A stretch of 58,230 bases of DNA from Acetobacter musti. Its GTDB lineage: Bacteria > Pseudomonadota > Alphaproteobacteria > Acetobacterales > Acetobacteraceae. This document shows, piece after piece, positions 16,618-25,304 of the stretch; positions within the stretch are counted from its first letter, which is position 1, and every line of letters starts with the position of its first letter. A model generated the notes under the pieces. It was not told where the DNA came from, made no database searches, and saw nothing but the letters and a program-made list of their open reading frames with translations. The stretch is taken from positions 1-58,230 of the forward strand of contig NZ_WOTB01000024.1 in NCBI RefSeq assembly GCF_011516835.1, read 5' to 3'. A program made the translations under genes and the position numbers.

Positions 16618-17384
16618 TGGCGTCCGAGAGTCCCGGCGGTTCGCGTTATTACGGGCAGCAGGCCAGAGCTGTCTGGGACACGATCGAGCTGATCGCCGCG
16701 GAACGCGGTCTTTCCGCCTCCGGGCTTGCGCGGGCGGCGGGGCTTGATCCGACGGCACTTAACCCCTCCAGACGTGTGACCTCCGACGGAAAGCTGCGGC
16801 TGCCGCGCATGGAGACGCTGCTGCATCTTCTCGACGCGGCCGGTGTGTCTTTCCAGACCTTCGCCAGCCTGCTGGACACCGGCCAGGCCATCCCCGCAGC
16901 GGCGTCCGCCCTGCATAGTTTCTCCGCGACGCCGGCCATCGCCGACGCGGCGGTCATCCGGATGATCCGGTTTTCGCGCCTGAATCAGCCAGACCTGTTC
17001 GACCGGGCCTTCCTTCCGGCAGGCCGGATCGCCGGAGACCGATGGAATGAAATCGACTCTCCGCTCAGGCGGACAGGGCCGCATGATTACGCCATTCGTC
17101 TCGACAGCGATGCATATGAACCCGTTTTTCGCCATGGCAGTCTTCTGCTGCTGGCGCCCGATGCCGCGATCCGGACCGGAGACAGGGTTCTGGTTCACGC
17201 GCCCGGACGCTCGGACAGGCCGGCACGCCAGAGAAGATCTTTTCCACCGCCGATGCTGGCGGCTGTCATGGACTGGGCTCCCGACCTGAAAACCGTCATT
17301 CCGCTGGCGGGATCGGAGAATGTCGCTCTGTCGCCTCACGACGATCAGGTTATCGCGCACAGGATTATCTGCACGACACTGTAA
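16617..17384 (+). CDS. HTH regulator with S24/LexA-like C-terminal domain
   Basis: 255 residues. The N-terminal part contains an XRE-type HTH (SASGLARAAGLDPTALNPSR, about 30-50), followed by RMETLLHLLDAAGVSF. The C-terminal half looks like a LexA/CI (S24) fold: YAIRLDSDAYEPVFRHGS then LLLLAPDAAIRTGDRVLV. In self-cleaving members the motif is S-M-E-P; here the equivalent residues are A-Y-E-P, so the nucleophilic Ser appears lost and the protein probably cannot cleave itself. It starts inside the stop codon of the small upstream gene. Targets unknown. Confidence 0.8.
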   Translation: MASESPGGSRYYGQQARAVWDTIELIAAERGLSASGLARAAGLDPTALNPSRRVTSDGKLRLPRMETLLHLLDAAGVSFQTFASLLDTGQAIPAAASALHSFSATPAIADAAVIRMIRFSRLNQPDLFDRAFLPAGRIAGDRWNEIDSPLRRTGPHDYAIRLDSDAYEPVFRHGSLLLLAPDAAIRTGDRVLVHAPGRSDRPARQRRSFPPPMLAAVMDWAPDLKTVIPLAGSENVALSPHDDQVIAHRIICTTL

Positions 17385-17431
17385 ATGCCGGACCTGCCCC
17401 GGCCTGACGCAAGCGGCAAGCTGTATTTTCA

Positions 17432-17691
17432 GAGACTGCTTCAGAAGCCTTCTTGTAAAAGATACTACAAATTATCAGGGTTTTTCTGGTGAATCGTGTT
17501 TTTCAGAAAGCTTCAGGGGACGCCGCCTTTTTGGAAAAAGGCGGCACCCAAAAACTTCTGTTTTTATCAGAGTTTTATTGTCAGGTGTTCTTTGAGCCAG
17601 CTGAAGCGGACAGGAGGCCGGAACTCAAAAGCCATAACATCGTCAGTTTGTTATGAGAATTTTGTGCGTTGAAGGTTTTTGAAACAGTCTC
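17432..17691 (-). mobile_element. Family B MITE, complete copy 2, with TCA duplication
   Basis: 260 bp with ends GAGACTGCTTCAGAAG and TTTTTGAAACAGTCTC, flanked by exact TCA target duplications at 17429-17431 and 17692-17694. The right-hand TCA is also the stop codon (TGA on the minus strand) of aroA. The core hairpin GCCGCC..GGCGGC is intact. Confidence 0.88.
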
Positions 17692-18978
17692 TCAGACTGT
17701 CCGGTGTCCGGATGGCGTGGTGTCTTCCGAAAGGATTACGCCGAGGCTTTTCAGCGCATCCCAGTATCCGGGCCAGGTTTTGCCGACACAGGCCGGATCG
17801 AGAATGGTGATGCCGCCGATCCGCAGGCCGGCCAGGGCGAACGACATTGCGATGCGGTGGTCGGCATAGGTCTCGATGCGGGTCGGCAGGGTCTGACCGG
17901 CCAGAGCGGGATCGCCGGTGACGATCAGATCGTCACCGTCTTCGCGGGCAAGGCCGGGGCGGATACGGCAGAGTTCTGTGCAGACGGCGGAGATCCGGTC
18001 GCATTCCTTCACACGGAGATTACGGATGCCGGTAAACCGCACGGGTGTGATGTTAAAGGCGGCGAGAACGGCCAGGGTGGGGATGGCGTCCTGCATCTGT
18101 GAGCCGTTGATTTCGGCAGACATCTCCGGAAAGCGGACAATCTCGGCGAAAGCCTTCGCGTCGGGCTGCGTGAAGGCGTCCGGAGCCAGGCCGATATCGA
18201 TCTCACCGCCGGTCAGCGCGGCGGCCGCCCAGACATAGGTGGCGGCGGAGGCATCGGGTTCGATCCTGAAATCGGTTGCGGTGTAGCGGGCGGGCTGCAC
18301 GCGCCAGCTCATCGGGCCTTCCTGTTCCACGGAGGCGCCAAAGGCGCGCATGGCGGCAACCGTGAGATCGACATAGCCGCGGGCGTCGAGCCCCGTTCCC
18401 CGGAGGGAGACGGCGACCGGTGCGTCGGCCTTACCGGCGGCCATCAGGATGGCGGAAACATACTGGCTGGACAGACCGGCATCGATGGTGACTTTGCCTC
18501 CGGCGAGATGGCTGGTTCCCCGCACCGTGACCGGAGGGCAGCCGGTAGGAGCGGAGGCGTCAACACCAAGAGCGCCCAGCGCGTCGAGCAGAGGAGCGAT
18601 CGGCCGTTTCTGCATGTGCCTGTCGCCGTCCAGCACGACCGGGCCAGGAACATAAGCCGCGACGGCGGTCAGGAACCGGACGGCGGTGCCGGCATTGCCG
18701 AGAAACAGGGGGGCTGGCGGGACGGCGAGGGAACCGTTCCCTCTGACCACGAAGCTGGTAGCGGTTGGTTCGTCGATTTCCACGCCCATCTGACGCAGAG
18801 CGGTGGCCATGTGCCGCGTGTCGTCACTTTTCAGGGCGCCGGTCAGATGGCTCGTGCCGTCGGCCAGCGCCGCCAGCAGCAGGGCGCGGTTGGTGATGGA
18901 TTTCGATCCCGGCAGTTCGACGGCGCCCCGGAGAGGCTGCGTCGGCGGTGTGATGCGGAGTGCGGGAACGGCGGCCAT
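17692..18978 (-). CDS. aroA: 3-phosphoshikimate 1-carboxyvinyltransferase (EPSP synthase)
   Basis: A 428-residue EPSP synthase, the sixth shikimate-pathway step, joining PEP to shikimate-3-phosphate. Motifs: LPGSKSITNRALLLAALADG at the N-terminus, LGNAGTAVRFLTAV in the PEP region, KECDRI and a C-terminal GKTWPGYWDALKSLG. The start at 18978 has AGAGGG upstream; the frame to 19014 is less likely. The stop codon coincides with the target duplication of a MITE, so the extreme C-terminus (after the conserved KSLGV) may have been set by that insertion. The protein otherwise looks complete. Confidence 0.95.
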   Translation of the reverse strand: MAAVPALRITPPTQPLRGAVELPGSKSITNRALLLAALADGTSHLTGALKSDDTRHMATALRQMGVEIDEPTATSFVVRGNGSLAVPPAPLFLGNAGTAVRFLTAVAAYVPGPVVLDGDRHMQKRPIAPLLDALGALGVDASAPTGCPPVTVRGTSHLAGGKVTIDAGLSSQYVSAILMAAGKADAPVAVSLRGTGLDARGYVDLTVAAMRAFGASVEQEGPMSWRVQPARYTATDFRIEPDASAATYVWAAAALTGGEIDIGLAPDAFTQPDAKAFAEIVRFPEMSAEINGSQMQDAIPTLAVLAAFNITPVRFTGIRNLRVKECDRISAVCTELCRIRPGLAREDGDDLIVTGDPALAGQTLPTRIETYADHRIAMSFALAGLRIGGITILDPACVGKTWPGYWDALKSLGVILSEDTTPSGHRTV

Positions 18979-19077
18979 TGGAACCCTCTGCCTGTTTCGA
19001 TGGAGAGACCGCATCTAGAGCAGATCGGGAGCGGAGGGAAATACGGCCTCAGGTCAGCCCAGATGGTCCCGTCCCGG

Positions 19078-19245
19078 CCATCTGCCTGCCTCAGCCAGAC
19101 TCAGAAAGCCCGTCATGGTAAGTATTTGATAAAAACAACAAAAGTTTTTGGGTGCCGCCTTTCTGAAGAAAGGCGGCGTCTTCTGAAGCTTTCTGAAAAA
19201 AAAGCTTCACCAGAAACTTCTTTGTAATTTACAGCGGGTTTCAGG
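19078..19245 (+). repeat. Family B (MITE) partial copy
   Basis: Starts near CATCTGCCTGCCTCAGCCAG and carries the central AAAAGTTTTTGGGTGCCGCC hairpin and the AGCTTCACCAGAAACTTC region, but lacks both terminal repeats. It fills the gap between the 5' end of aroA and the 3' end of recA, 31 bp from the recA stop. Confidence 0.75.
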
Positions 19246-19275
19246 ATTTAGTCATGAACCCCGCTGTTCGCGACA

Positions 19276-20304
19276 TCAGTCTTCGTCGGTTTCGCTGTCC
19301 GGACCGGTCATCATGGCCTCGGCGACAACACCGGCCTGCTCGCGCACCCGCTGCTCGATCGCGTGCGCCATTTCCGGGTGCTCACGCAGGTAGTTCTTCG
19401 CGTTCTCGCGCCCCTGCCCGATCCGCTGGCTGTCGCATGAGAACCATGCGCCGGACTTCTCGACGATGCCGGCTTTCACGCCGAGATCAACAAGCTCGCC
19501 CATCTTGCTGATGCCCTCGCCATACATGATGTCGAACTCGACCTGCCGGAACGGGGGCGCCATCTTGTTCTTCACCACCTTGACGCGGGTCTGGTTGCCG
19601 ACAACCTCGTCCTTGTCCTTGATCGCGCCGATCCGGCGAATGTCCAGACGCACCGAGGCATAGAATTTCAGCGCGTTACCACCGGTCGTCGTCTCCGGAT
19701 TGCCGAACATGACACCGATCTTCAGACGAATCTGGTTGAGGAAGATCAGCAGCGTATTCGAGCGTGAGACCGTTCCGGTCAGCTTGCGCAGGGCCTGGCT
19801 CATCAGACGCGCGTGCAGCCCGACATGGCTGTCACCCATATCGCCTTCAAGCTCGGCGCGCGGCACCAGAGCCGCGACACTGTCCACCACCAGCACGTCG
19901 ACCGCGCCGGAACGGACCAGCGTATCGGCGATCTCCAGAGCCTGCTCACCGGCATCCGGCTGGCTGATCAGCAGATCGTCGACATTCACGCCGAGCTTGC
20001 GGGCATAACCGGGATCGAGCGCATGCTCGGCGTCGATGAAAGCGCAGGTGCCGCCCTTTTTCTGGGCCTCGGCAATCGCATGCAGCGCGAGCGTCGTCTT
20101 GCCAGAACTTTCCGGTCCATAAATCTCAACAATACGTCCGCGCGGCAGGCCACCGATTCCGAGCGCGATATCGAGCCCTAGCGAGCCGGTGGAGATACAG
20201 TCCGCCTGCTCCTTCGGCCGCTGACCGAGGCGCATGATCGATCCCTTACCGAACGACCGCTCGATCTGACTCAGCGCTCCTTCGAGCGCTTTTGACTTGT
20301 CCAT
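19276..20304 (-). CDS. recA: Recombinase RecA
   Basis: 342 residues from the ATG at 20304 ([20 protein letters not shown]), with Walker [14 protein letters not shown], the [11 protein letters not shown]alker B strand, and the [20 protein letters not shown] region before the DNA-binding loop ([12 protein letters not shown]). GGGGA six bases upstream favours this start. The open frame continues to a GTG at 20406, which would add 34 residues not typical of RecA. RecA coats ssDNA, drives strand exchange and triggers LexA self-cleavage. An SOS box at 20560-20574 lies upstream. Confidence 0.96.
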   Translation of the reverse strand: MDKSKALEGALSQIERSFGKGSIMRLGQRPKEQADCISTGSLGLDIALGIGGLPRGRIVEIYGPESSGKTTLALHAIAEAQKKGGTCAFIDAEHALDPGYARKLGVNVDDLLISQPDAGEQALEIADTLVRSGAVDVLVVDSVAALVPRAELEGDMGDSHVGLHARLMSQALRKLTGTVSRSNTLLIFLNQIRLKIGVMFGNPETTTGGNALKFYASVRLDIRRIGAIKDKDEVVGNQTRVKVVKNKMAPPFRQVEFDIMYGEGISKMGELVDLGVKAGIVEKSGAWFSCDSQRIGQGRENAKNYLREHPEMAHAIEQRVREQAGVVAEAMMTGPDSETDED

Positions 20305-20559
20305 TTCCATTCCCCGAATCCCGATTTCCACCGCTGGTCTCCCATGGAGCGCAAACAGCGACGGCGTTTCGGGCGTGAAAGCCGCACTTGTCGCTGATTC
20401 TGTCACAGCCTGAGCCTTTCCGGCAATGAGGCGGAGCCGGAATTCGTACCGGACCGCTCTTTTCTGTTCCGTGATAACCGCAGAAAACCGGGTTTCGGAC
20501 CGGTCGCGGCATGAAGCGTAAACGATCTGTTAATAATTCGTTCGCTTTTGTTCTTTTTA

Positions 20560-20574
20560 GAACAAAAGGGGAAC
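20560..20574 (-). promoter_or_regulatory. Alphaproteobacterial LexA (SOS) box upstream of recA
   Basis: Reads GTTC-CCCTTTT-GTTC on the recA strand, an exact match to the GTTC-N7-GTTC operator of alphaproteobacterial LexA. It lies 256 bases before the preferred recA start (154 before the alternative GTG), implying a long leader. It also lies 111 bases before the divergent oxygenase gene at 20685, which might therefore be co-regulated. An adjacent GTTCTTTTTAGAAC palindrome overlaps its first half-site. Confidence 0.75.
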
Positions 20575-20684
20575 ATGTGCAATCGGAATCCTACGCCCGC
20601 ATGATTTTTCAGAAGATCGGAAACAGGAACAACGATATCGTCACGCAACGGCCTGCTTCACCCGCATAAAAGAAGGATCTGCGT

Positions 20685-21590
20685 ATGTCCCAGGAAATCC
20701 CTGTTATCGATATTGCACCACTGCGTCACGGCAGCGCCGAGGCACGCGCGGAGACGGCCGCCGCTCTGGGGAAAGCCTGCCGCGAAACAGAGTTTTTCTA
20801 CATCACCGGCCACGGTGTGTCCCCGGACACCATGACCAGGCTCTTTGACGCCTCCCGGCTTTTTTTCAGTCAGCCGCCTGAGGTGAAGGAACAGGTCGCC
20901 AGAAGCCGCCTGGGCAAAAACCGCGGTTATGTCGGGCTGGGCGTGGAACGCCTCGACACAACCTCCCTGCCCGACAACAAAGAAGCCTTCAACATCAGTC
21001 CCAATGAGACCGACGGAGTCGATGGCTGGCCGCCGCTGCCGGGCTGGCGTGAGCTGATGGAAGAATATTTCAGCACCTGCCTGAACCTCGGCGCCGCCCT
21101 GCATCGCGGATTCGCCCGCAATCTCGGCGTGGCCGAGGATTTTTTCGCCGACAAGTTCAGAAAGCCGCTCGCGACGCTGCGCCTTCTTCACTATCCGGCC
21201 GCACCGGCGGCCCAGGCAGGCGCACCCGGAGCCGGAGCGCATACCGATTACGGCAACGTCACCATTCTGGCCGTCAACGGCGTCTCCGGACTTCAGGTCC
21301 GTCCGCGTGGCGGAGAGTGGACCGACGCGCCGCTGATCCCCGGAACATTCATCTGCAATATCGGTGACTGTCTGATGCGCTGGAGCAACGACATCTATGT
21401 CTCGACGCCGCATCGCGTCATCAGACCTGCGGCGGAGCGCTATTCGATCGCCTTTTTCCTCGATCCGGACGCGGACGCAGTGGTCGATCCCATCCTCTCC
21501 CGCCCCGGTGACGTCGCGCATTATCCACCCGTCACCGGGCATGATTACCTGCAGGAACGGCTCACCGCGACTTACGGCCATCAGTCCTGA
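20685..21590 (+). CDS. 2-oxoglutarate/Fe(II)-dependent oxygenase (isopenicillin N synthase family)
   Basis: 301 residues. The DIOX_N segment starts IPVIDIAPL and includes FFYITGHGV. The iron ligands His-x-Asp (GAHTDYGNVTIL, about 185) and distal His (VSTPHRVI, about 244) are present, with the 2-oxoglutarate Arg in RYSIAFF. The jelly-roll core GLQVRPRGGEW is typical. The oxidised substrate cannot be predicted; relatives act on small metabolites, antibiotics precursors and pyrimidines. Divergent from recA with the SOS box between them. Confidence 0.88.
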   Translation: MSQEIPVIDIAPLRHGSAEARAETAAALGKACRETEFFYITGHGVSPDTMTRLFDASRLFFSQPPEVKEQVARSRLGKNRGYVGLGVERLDTTSLPDNKEAFNISPNETDGVDGWPPLPGWRELMEEYFSTCLNLGAALHRGFARNLGVAEDFFADKFRKPLATLRLLHYPAAPAAQAGAPGAGAHTDYGNVTILAVNGVSGLQVRPRGGEWTDAPLIPGTFICNIGDCLMRWSNDIYVSTPHRVIRPAAERYSIAFFLDPDADAVVDPILSRPGDVAHYPPVTGHDYLQERLTATYGHQS

Positions 21591-21645
21591 AAACAGCAGT
21601 TCCACCGGAGCCGGACAACACATGCGGCTGTCTCCCGCCGCCATG

Positions 21646-22017
21646 TCAGGTCGTCAGCAGCATCACAAACGCACAGACCCCGGCTGCTCCGAGCACACAG
21701 ACCAGGAAAATACCGAGCGGATTAACTCCCACCGCGTGCGTGTCTTCCGAAAGAATGGCTTTACGGACGGCCTGATAATGCCAGAGCGCGGCAGGCAGCA
21801 GCATCGTCCCGATCCCCGTCAGCACAATGCCCAGCACGGAAGCCGGACCATGCGTGCTGCTTCCCGTCAGATGGGAGGCCGGAAGATGCGCCACGAGACG
21901 CAGAAACAGATCGAACTTCGCCAGAAAACACCCGAACACGATGATCGCGAGCGCCGTCCGGACCCATGCGAGGAATGTGCGCTCATTCGCCGCATGATCG
22001 CTGTAGCGGGGAATCAT
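21646..22017 (-). CDS. DUF202 (YidH-like) small membrane protein
   Basis: 123 residues with the DUF202 signature ANERTFLAWVRTALAIIVFG at the N-terminus and three membrane helices. Found in many bacterial inner membranes; function unknown. Lies 40 bp downstream of an O-antigen ligase-like gene in the same direction. Confidence 0.87.
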   Translation of the reverse strand: MIPRYSDHAANERTFLAWVRTALAIIVFGCFLAKFDLFLRLVAHLPASHLTGSSTHGPASVLGIVLTGIGTMLLPAALWHYQAVRKAILSEDTHAVGVNPLGIFLVCVLGAAGVCAFVMLLTT

Positions 22018-22057
22018 GTCTGGAATTCCCTGTCAGCCGCCAGTCCGGACCTGTCTT

Positions 22058-23536
22058 TCATCGCAGCAGATCATCCTGCCGGATCACCGTCTCCGGTCGC
22101 GAGAAGGCAGACCAGTCGTCCTGAACCGGCGGCGGTTCCATATCCGGCTGCTGCCCGGAACGCGAACCGGCGCCCGCAGCGGCGAGCGCCCAGCCGGCCG
22201 TAAGAAACAGCCACCCCGCCGGCGGCACGGAAAACAGGGCGCTGGTGCTGGCCAGCGGCCAGAGCTGAACGCAGAGCGCAACCAGCAGCATCGCATTTTC
22301 CGGCGTCGGGGGCACCGTTTCAGACGTGCGCGCCATACGCTCGACCCCCGGCACCGGCAGATGCGGGCGCACGACGATCCTCAGCCAGGACAGGGCCATC
22401 AGCACGAAGAGAAGCAGTCCCGGCAGCCCGGCTGCCGTCGCCACCTGAAGATAATAATTGTGCGGATGAAGATTACAGCCCGATTCCGGCGGTGCGACAT
22501 AGGGAATACCGAGCAGCGGCATATCGTGAAGATAGGACGGATCAAGACAGTGCAGCCGGAATCCGTCAAAGCCGAGCCCCAGGAAAGGATGCGCCTCCAC
22601 CATCGCTCCGGCTCGTCCAAAAAGCTGCCCGTAATCACTGGACGCGAAATGCGCCAGCTGATGCGTGAATTTCAGCACGAGCTTGGCATAGCTGGGCGGA
22701 GAGACCACTGGCAGCGCCACCAGAAGCACACCGCCCAGCGCAACGGCGCCAAGCACCGGCAGGCGCATCGGCTTCACCAGCAGGGCGGTCAGCAGCAATC
22801 CGAGAAAAGTCAGCACGGCGGACATCCGCTGCCCGATGAGAATCATCGTGGCGACACACAGCAACAGGAGCAGACCGCCATTCAGACGCCGACGCCATGA
22901 ATTGTCCGAAAGCCGGCGCAGAATGCCAGGCATCGCTCCGGGAAACAGCACCATCAGCAGGGCGTTGCCGGCTTTCGGATGAACGAACGGGCCGGTCAGA
23001 GCGCCGTCGCCCCAGCGCGGATAGCCAAAAATATTGGTGCCGGTCAGATATTGCTCCCAGCATTCGGCGATCGTCCAGATCGCCAGAAACGCACAGACAA
23101 AAGCCAGACTCTTCCGTGCGCGGGAACCTGTCAGCACCCAGAACGCCAGCGCCGCGCAAAAGATGAAGAAGCGCAGAGTGAGCAGTCCCTGCATGAACGA
23201 GGCAAATGGGCCTGTGAAAGCGGAAGACAGCGTGATCAGCCCCCATAATCCGAGCCCCCACTGAAGCCAGCGCGCCCGAAGCCAGGACCAGTCACGCAGC
23301 AAGGCGCTGCGCAGCAGAAACAGAACCGCGACGATCGACAGATCCGCATCGGCCAGCGCCCGCGCCCGGAACAGCAGCACCGGCAGGATGACAGCGAGCA
23401 TCACGGCCACCGCCTTCAGCAGCAGCTGTCGCACGAAAGCACCCGGAGAGACTCCGGGCGGAAATCCGGGAAACGCGCCGCCGAACGGGGAACCGCCGGC
23501 GCGAAAACCATTCATAACGAAGATGTTCAGCTTCAC
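22058..23536 (-). CDS. O-antigen ligase/polymerase family membrane protein (Wzy_C)
   Basis: 492 residues with about a dozen hydrophobic helices and the Wzy_C signature in a large periplasmic loop, HPHNYYLQVATAAGLPGLLL (about 362-381). The family joins or polymerises surface polysaccharides on undecaprenyl carriers in the periplasm. No glycan cluster surrounds it, so ligase versus polymerase versus protein O-glycosylation cannot be decided. Start is GTG at 23536 with GAGG nine bases upstream; ATG at 23515 is an alternative. Confidence 0.82.
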   Translation of the reverse strand: MKLNIFVMNGFRAGGSPFGGAFPGFPPGVSPGAFVRQLLLKAVAVMLAVILPVLLFRARALADADLSIVAVLFLLRSALLRDWSWLRARWLQWGLGLWGLITLSSAFTGPFASFMQGLLTLRFFIFCAALAFWVLTGSRARKSLAFVCAFLAIWTIAECWEQYLTGTNIFGYPRWGDGALTGPFVHPKAGNALLMVLFPGAMPGILRRLSDNSWRRRLNGGLLLLLCVATMILIGQRMSAVLTFLGLLLTALLVKPMRLPVLGAVALGGVLLVALPVVSPPSYAKLVLKFTHQLAHFASSDYGQLFGRAGAMVEAHPFLGLGFDGFRLHCLDPSYLHDMPLLGIPYVAPPESGCNLHPHNYYLQVATAAGLPGLLLFVLMALSWLRIVVRPHLPVPGVERMARTSETVPPTPENAMLLVALCVQLWPLASTSALFSVPPAGWLFLTAGWALAAAGAGSRSGQQPDMEPPPVQDDWSAFSRPETVIRQDDLLR

Positions 23537-23565
23537 GACTCAGGGCCTCTTCGCCTGACCAGAGG

Positions 23566-25092
23566 TCAGGCCGCCGTTCCCCCCACCGTCAGACCGGTCA
23601 TTTTCAGCGTCGGCTGCCCCACACCGACAGGCACACCCTGCCCGGCCTTGCCGCAGGTGCCGATCCCCGGATCGAGCGCGACATCGGAGCCGATCATGGA
23701 AACGGTTTTCATCGCCTCCGCACCGCTGCCGATCAGCGTGGCGCCTTTGACAGGATACGTCACCTTCCCATCCTCGATCATATACGCCTCGGACGCCGCG
23801 AACACGAATTTGCCGGAGGTGATGTCCACCTGACCGCCCCCGAAATTCACCGCGTAAAGACCGCGCTTCACGGAACGGATCATCTCGTCCGTCGTGGCCT
23901 TGCCTTCCAGCATCAGCGTGTTGGTCATCCGCGGCAGCGGCACATGCGCATAGGACTGCCGGCGTCCGTTGCCAGTCGGTGCCACGCCCATCAGTCGCGC
24001 ATTCAGACGGTCCTGAATGAAACCGGTCAGGATACCGTCCTCGATCATCACGGTCCGGCCTGACGGCGTTCCTTCATCATCAACCGTAAGGCTGCCGCGC
24101 CGGTCCGGAAGCGTGCCGTCATCGATAACCGTCACGCCGGGGCTGGCGACACGCTGTCCCATCAGATCGGAGAACATCGATGTTTTCTTGCGGTTGAAAT
24201 CGCCTTCCAGCCCGTGCCCCACCGCCTCATGCAGCAGAATCCCCGGCCAGCCGGCGCCGAGCACGACCTCCATCTCTCCGGCGGGCGCGGGTTTCGCGTC
24301 GAGATTGACCAGAGCCATCCGCAGCGCCTCGTCCACAGCGCCGCGCCAGGCGTCCGTCTCCAGCAGCTTCGTCACACTGTAGCGACCGCCAAAACCATGG
24401 GAGCCGCTTTCGCGGCGTCCGTCTTTTTCGACCACGACGCTGACATTCAGCCGCACCAGAGGCCTGAGATCGGCGACGCGCACGCCATCGCCCCGCATGA
24501 TCTGGACGGCCTGCCACTCCGCCGAGAGCGAGGCCATGACCTGCACCACGCGGGAGTCGCTGGCACGGGCATAGGCGTCGATTTCACCGAGAAGGGCGGC
24601 GCGGCGCACGAAATCGGTGCCGTCGAGCGGATTGAGATCGCTGTAAAGCCGGGTATTGGTCGAGCGGGGCGGCGGAGCCATGATGCCGGACCGGCCGTTC
24701 CGCACTTCCCTGACGGTATCGCCGGCGCGGCGGAGGGAAACGGCGCTGATTTCATCCGAATGCGCGAAGCCGGTTTCCTCGCCGATAACGCTTCGCAGGC
24801 CGAAGCCACGGCTCGTGTTGAACGACGCCGAGCGGATGACGCCGTCATCAAGCGACAGCCCTTCGCTTTCCCGGTATTCCAGAAACAGCTCGCCGTCATC
24901 CATGCCGTCCAGCGTCTGCGCCGTCAGGGTTTCGGCTTCATCTCTCGTAAGCAGCGCGCCGCTTCGTCCGAAGAAGAGCTGATCCGTCGCTGCGAGCGGA
25001 CCCAGCCCTTCGACGGAGGAGCGCAGGCTCCGTGCTTCCGGTGCGATTGCGTCGAAGCCCTGGGCGGTCGGGGTTGAGGCGGGGGACGACAT
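23566..25092 (-). CDS. tldD: TldD metalloprotease
   Basis: 508 residues. The zinc-binding HExxxH-type motif is visible as LLHEAVGHGLEGD (about residues 275-290), followed by NRKKTSMFSDLMGQRVASP and the C-terminal PTGNGRRQSYAHVPLPRMTN segment, all hallmarks of TldD. It normally pairs with TldE(PmbA) to trim unfolded peptides; tldE is not in this window. Start at the ATG at 25092 behind GGGAG. The frame upstream to 25335 overlaps the divergent trehalase leader. Confidence 0.94.
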   Translation of the reverse strand: MSSPASTPTAQGFDAIAPEARSLRSSVEGLGPLAATDQLFFGRSGALLTRDEAETLTAQTLDGMDDGELFLEYRESEGLSLDDGVIRSASFNTSRGFGLRSVIGEETGFAHSDEISAVSLRRAGDTVREVRNGRSGIMAPPPRSTNTRLYSDLNPLDGTDFVRRAALLGEIDAYARASDSRVVQVMASLSAEWQAVQIMRGDGVRVADLRPLVRLNVSVVVEKDGRRESGSHGFGGRYSVTKLLETDAWRGAVDEALRMALVNLDAKPAPAGEMEVVLGAGWPGILLHEAVGHGLEGDFNRKKTSMFSDLMGQRVASPGVTVIDDGTLPDRRGSLTVDDEGTPSGRTVMIEDGILTGFIQDRLNARLMGVAPTGNGRRQSYAHVPLPRMTNTLMLEGKATTDEMIRSVKRGLYAVNFGGGQVDITSGKFVFAASEAYMIEDGKVTYPVKGATLIGSGAEAMKTVSMIGSDVALDPGIGTCGKAGQGVPVGVGQPTLKMTGLTVGGTAA

Positions 25093-25304
25093 GGGCAAAA
25101 CTCCCGGAGAAACAGGTTCCTGAGGAACCGGGCCCGGCGAAACCGGGCGATATGGGGTGCGGTCAGACGGATTCATCATCCGGACAGGGTTTTCTGTCAT
25201 AACCGTTTTCGCATGAACCGGAAAACCCGACGGCCTTTCGCCCGCTTTAATCCTGCAGGCGATCCGGCGGATGGTCTGGTGACCGGGTGAGGAAAGGAAA
25301 TTTT

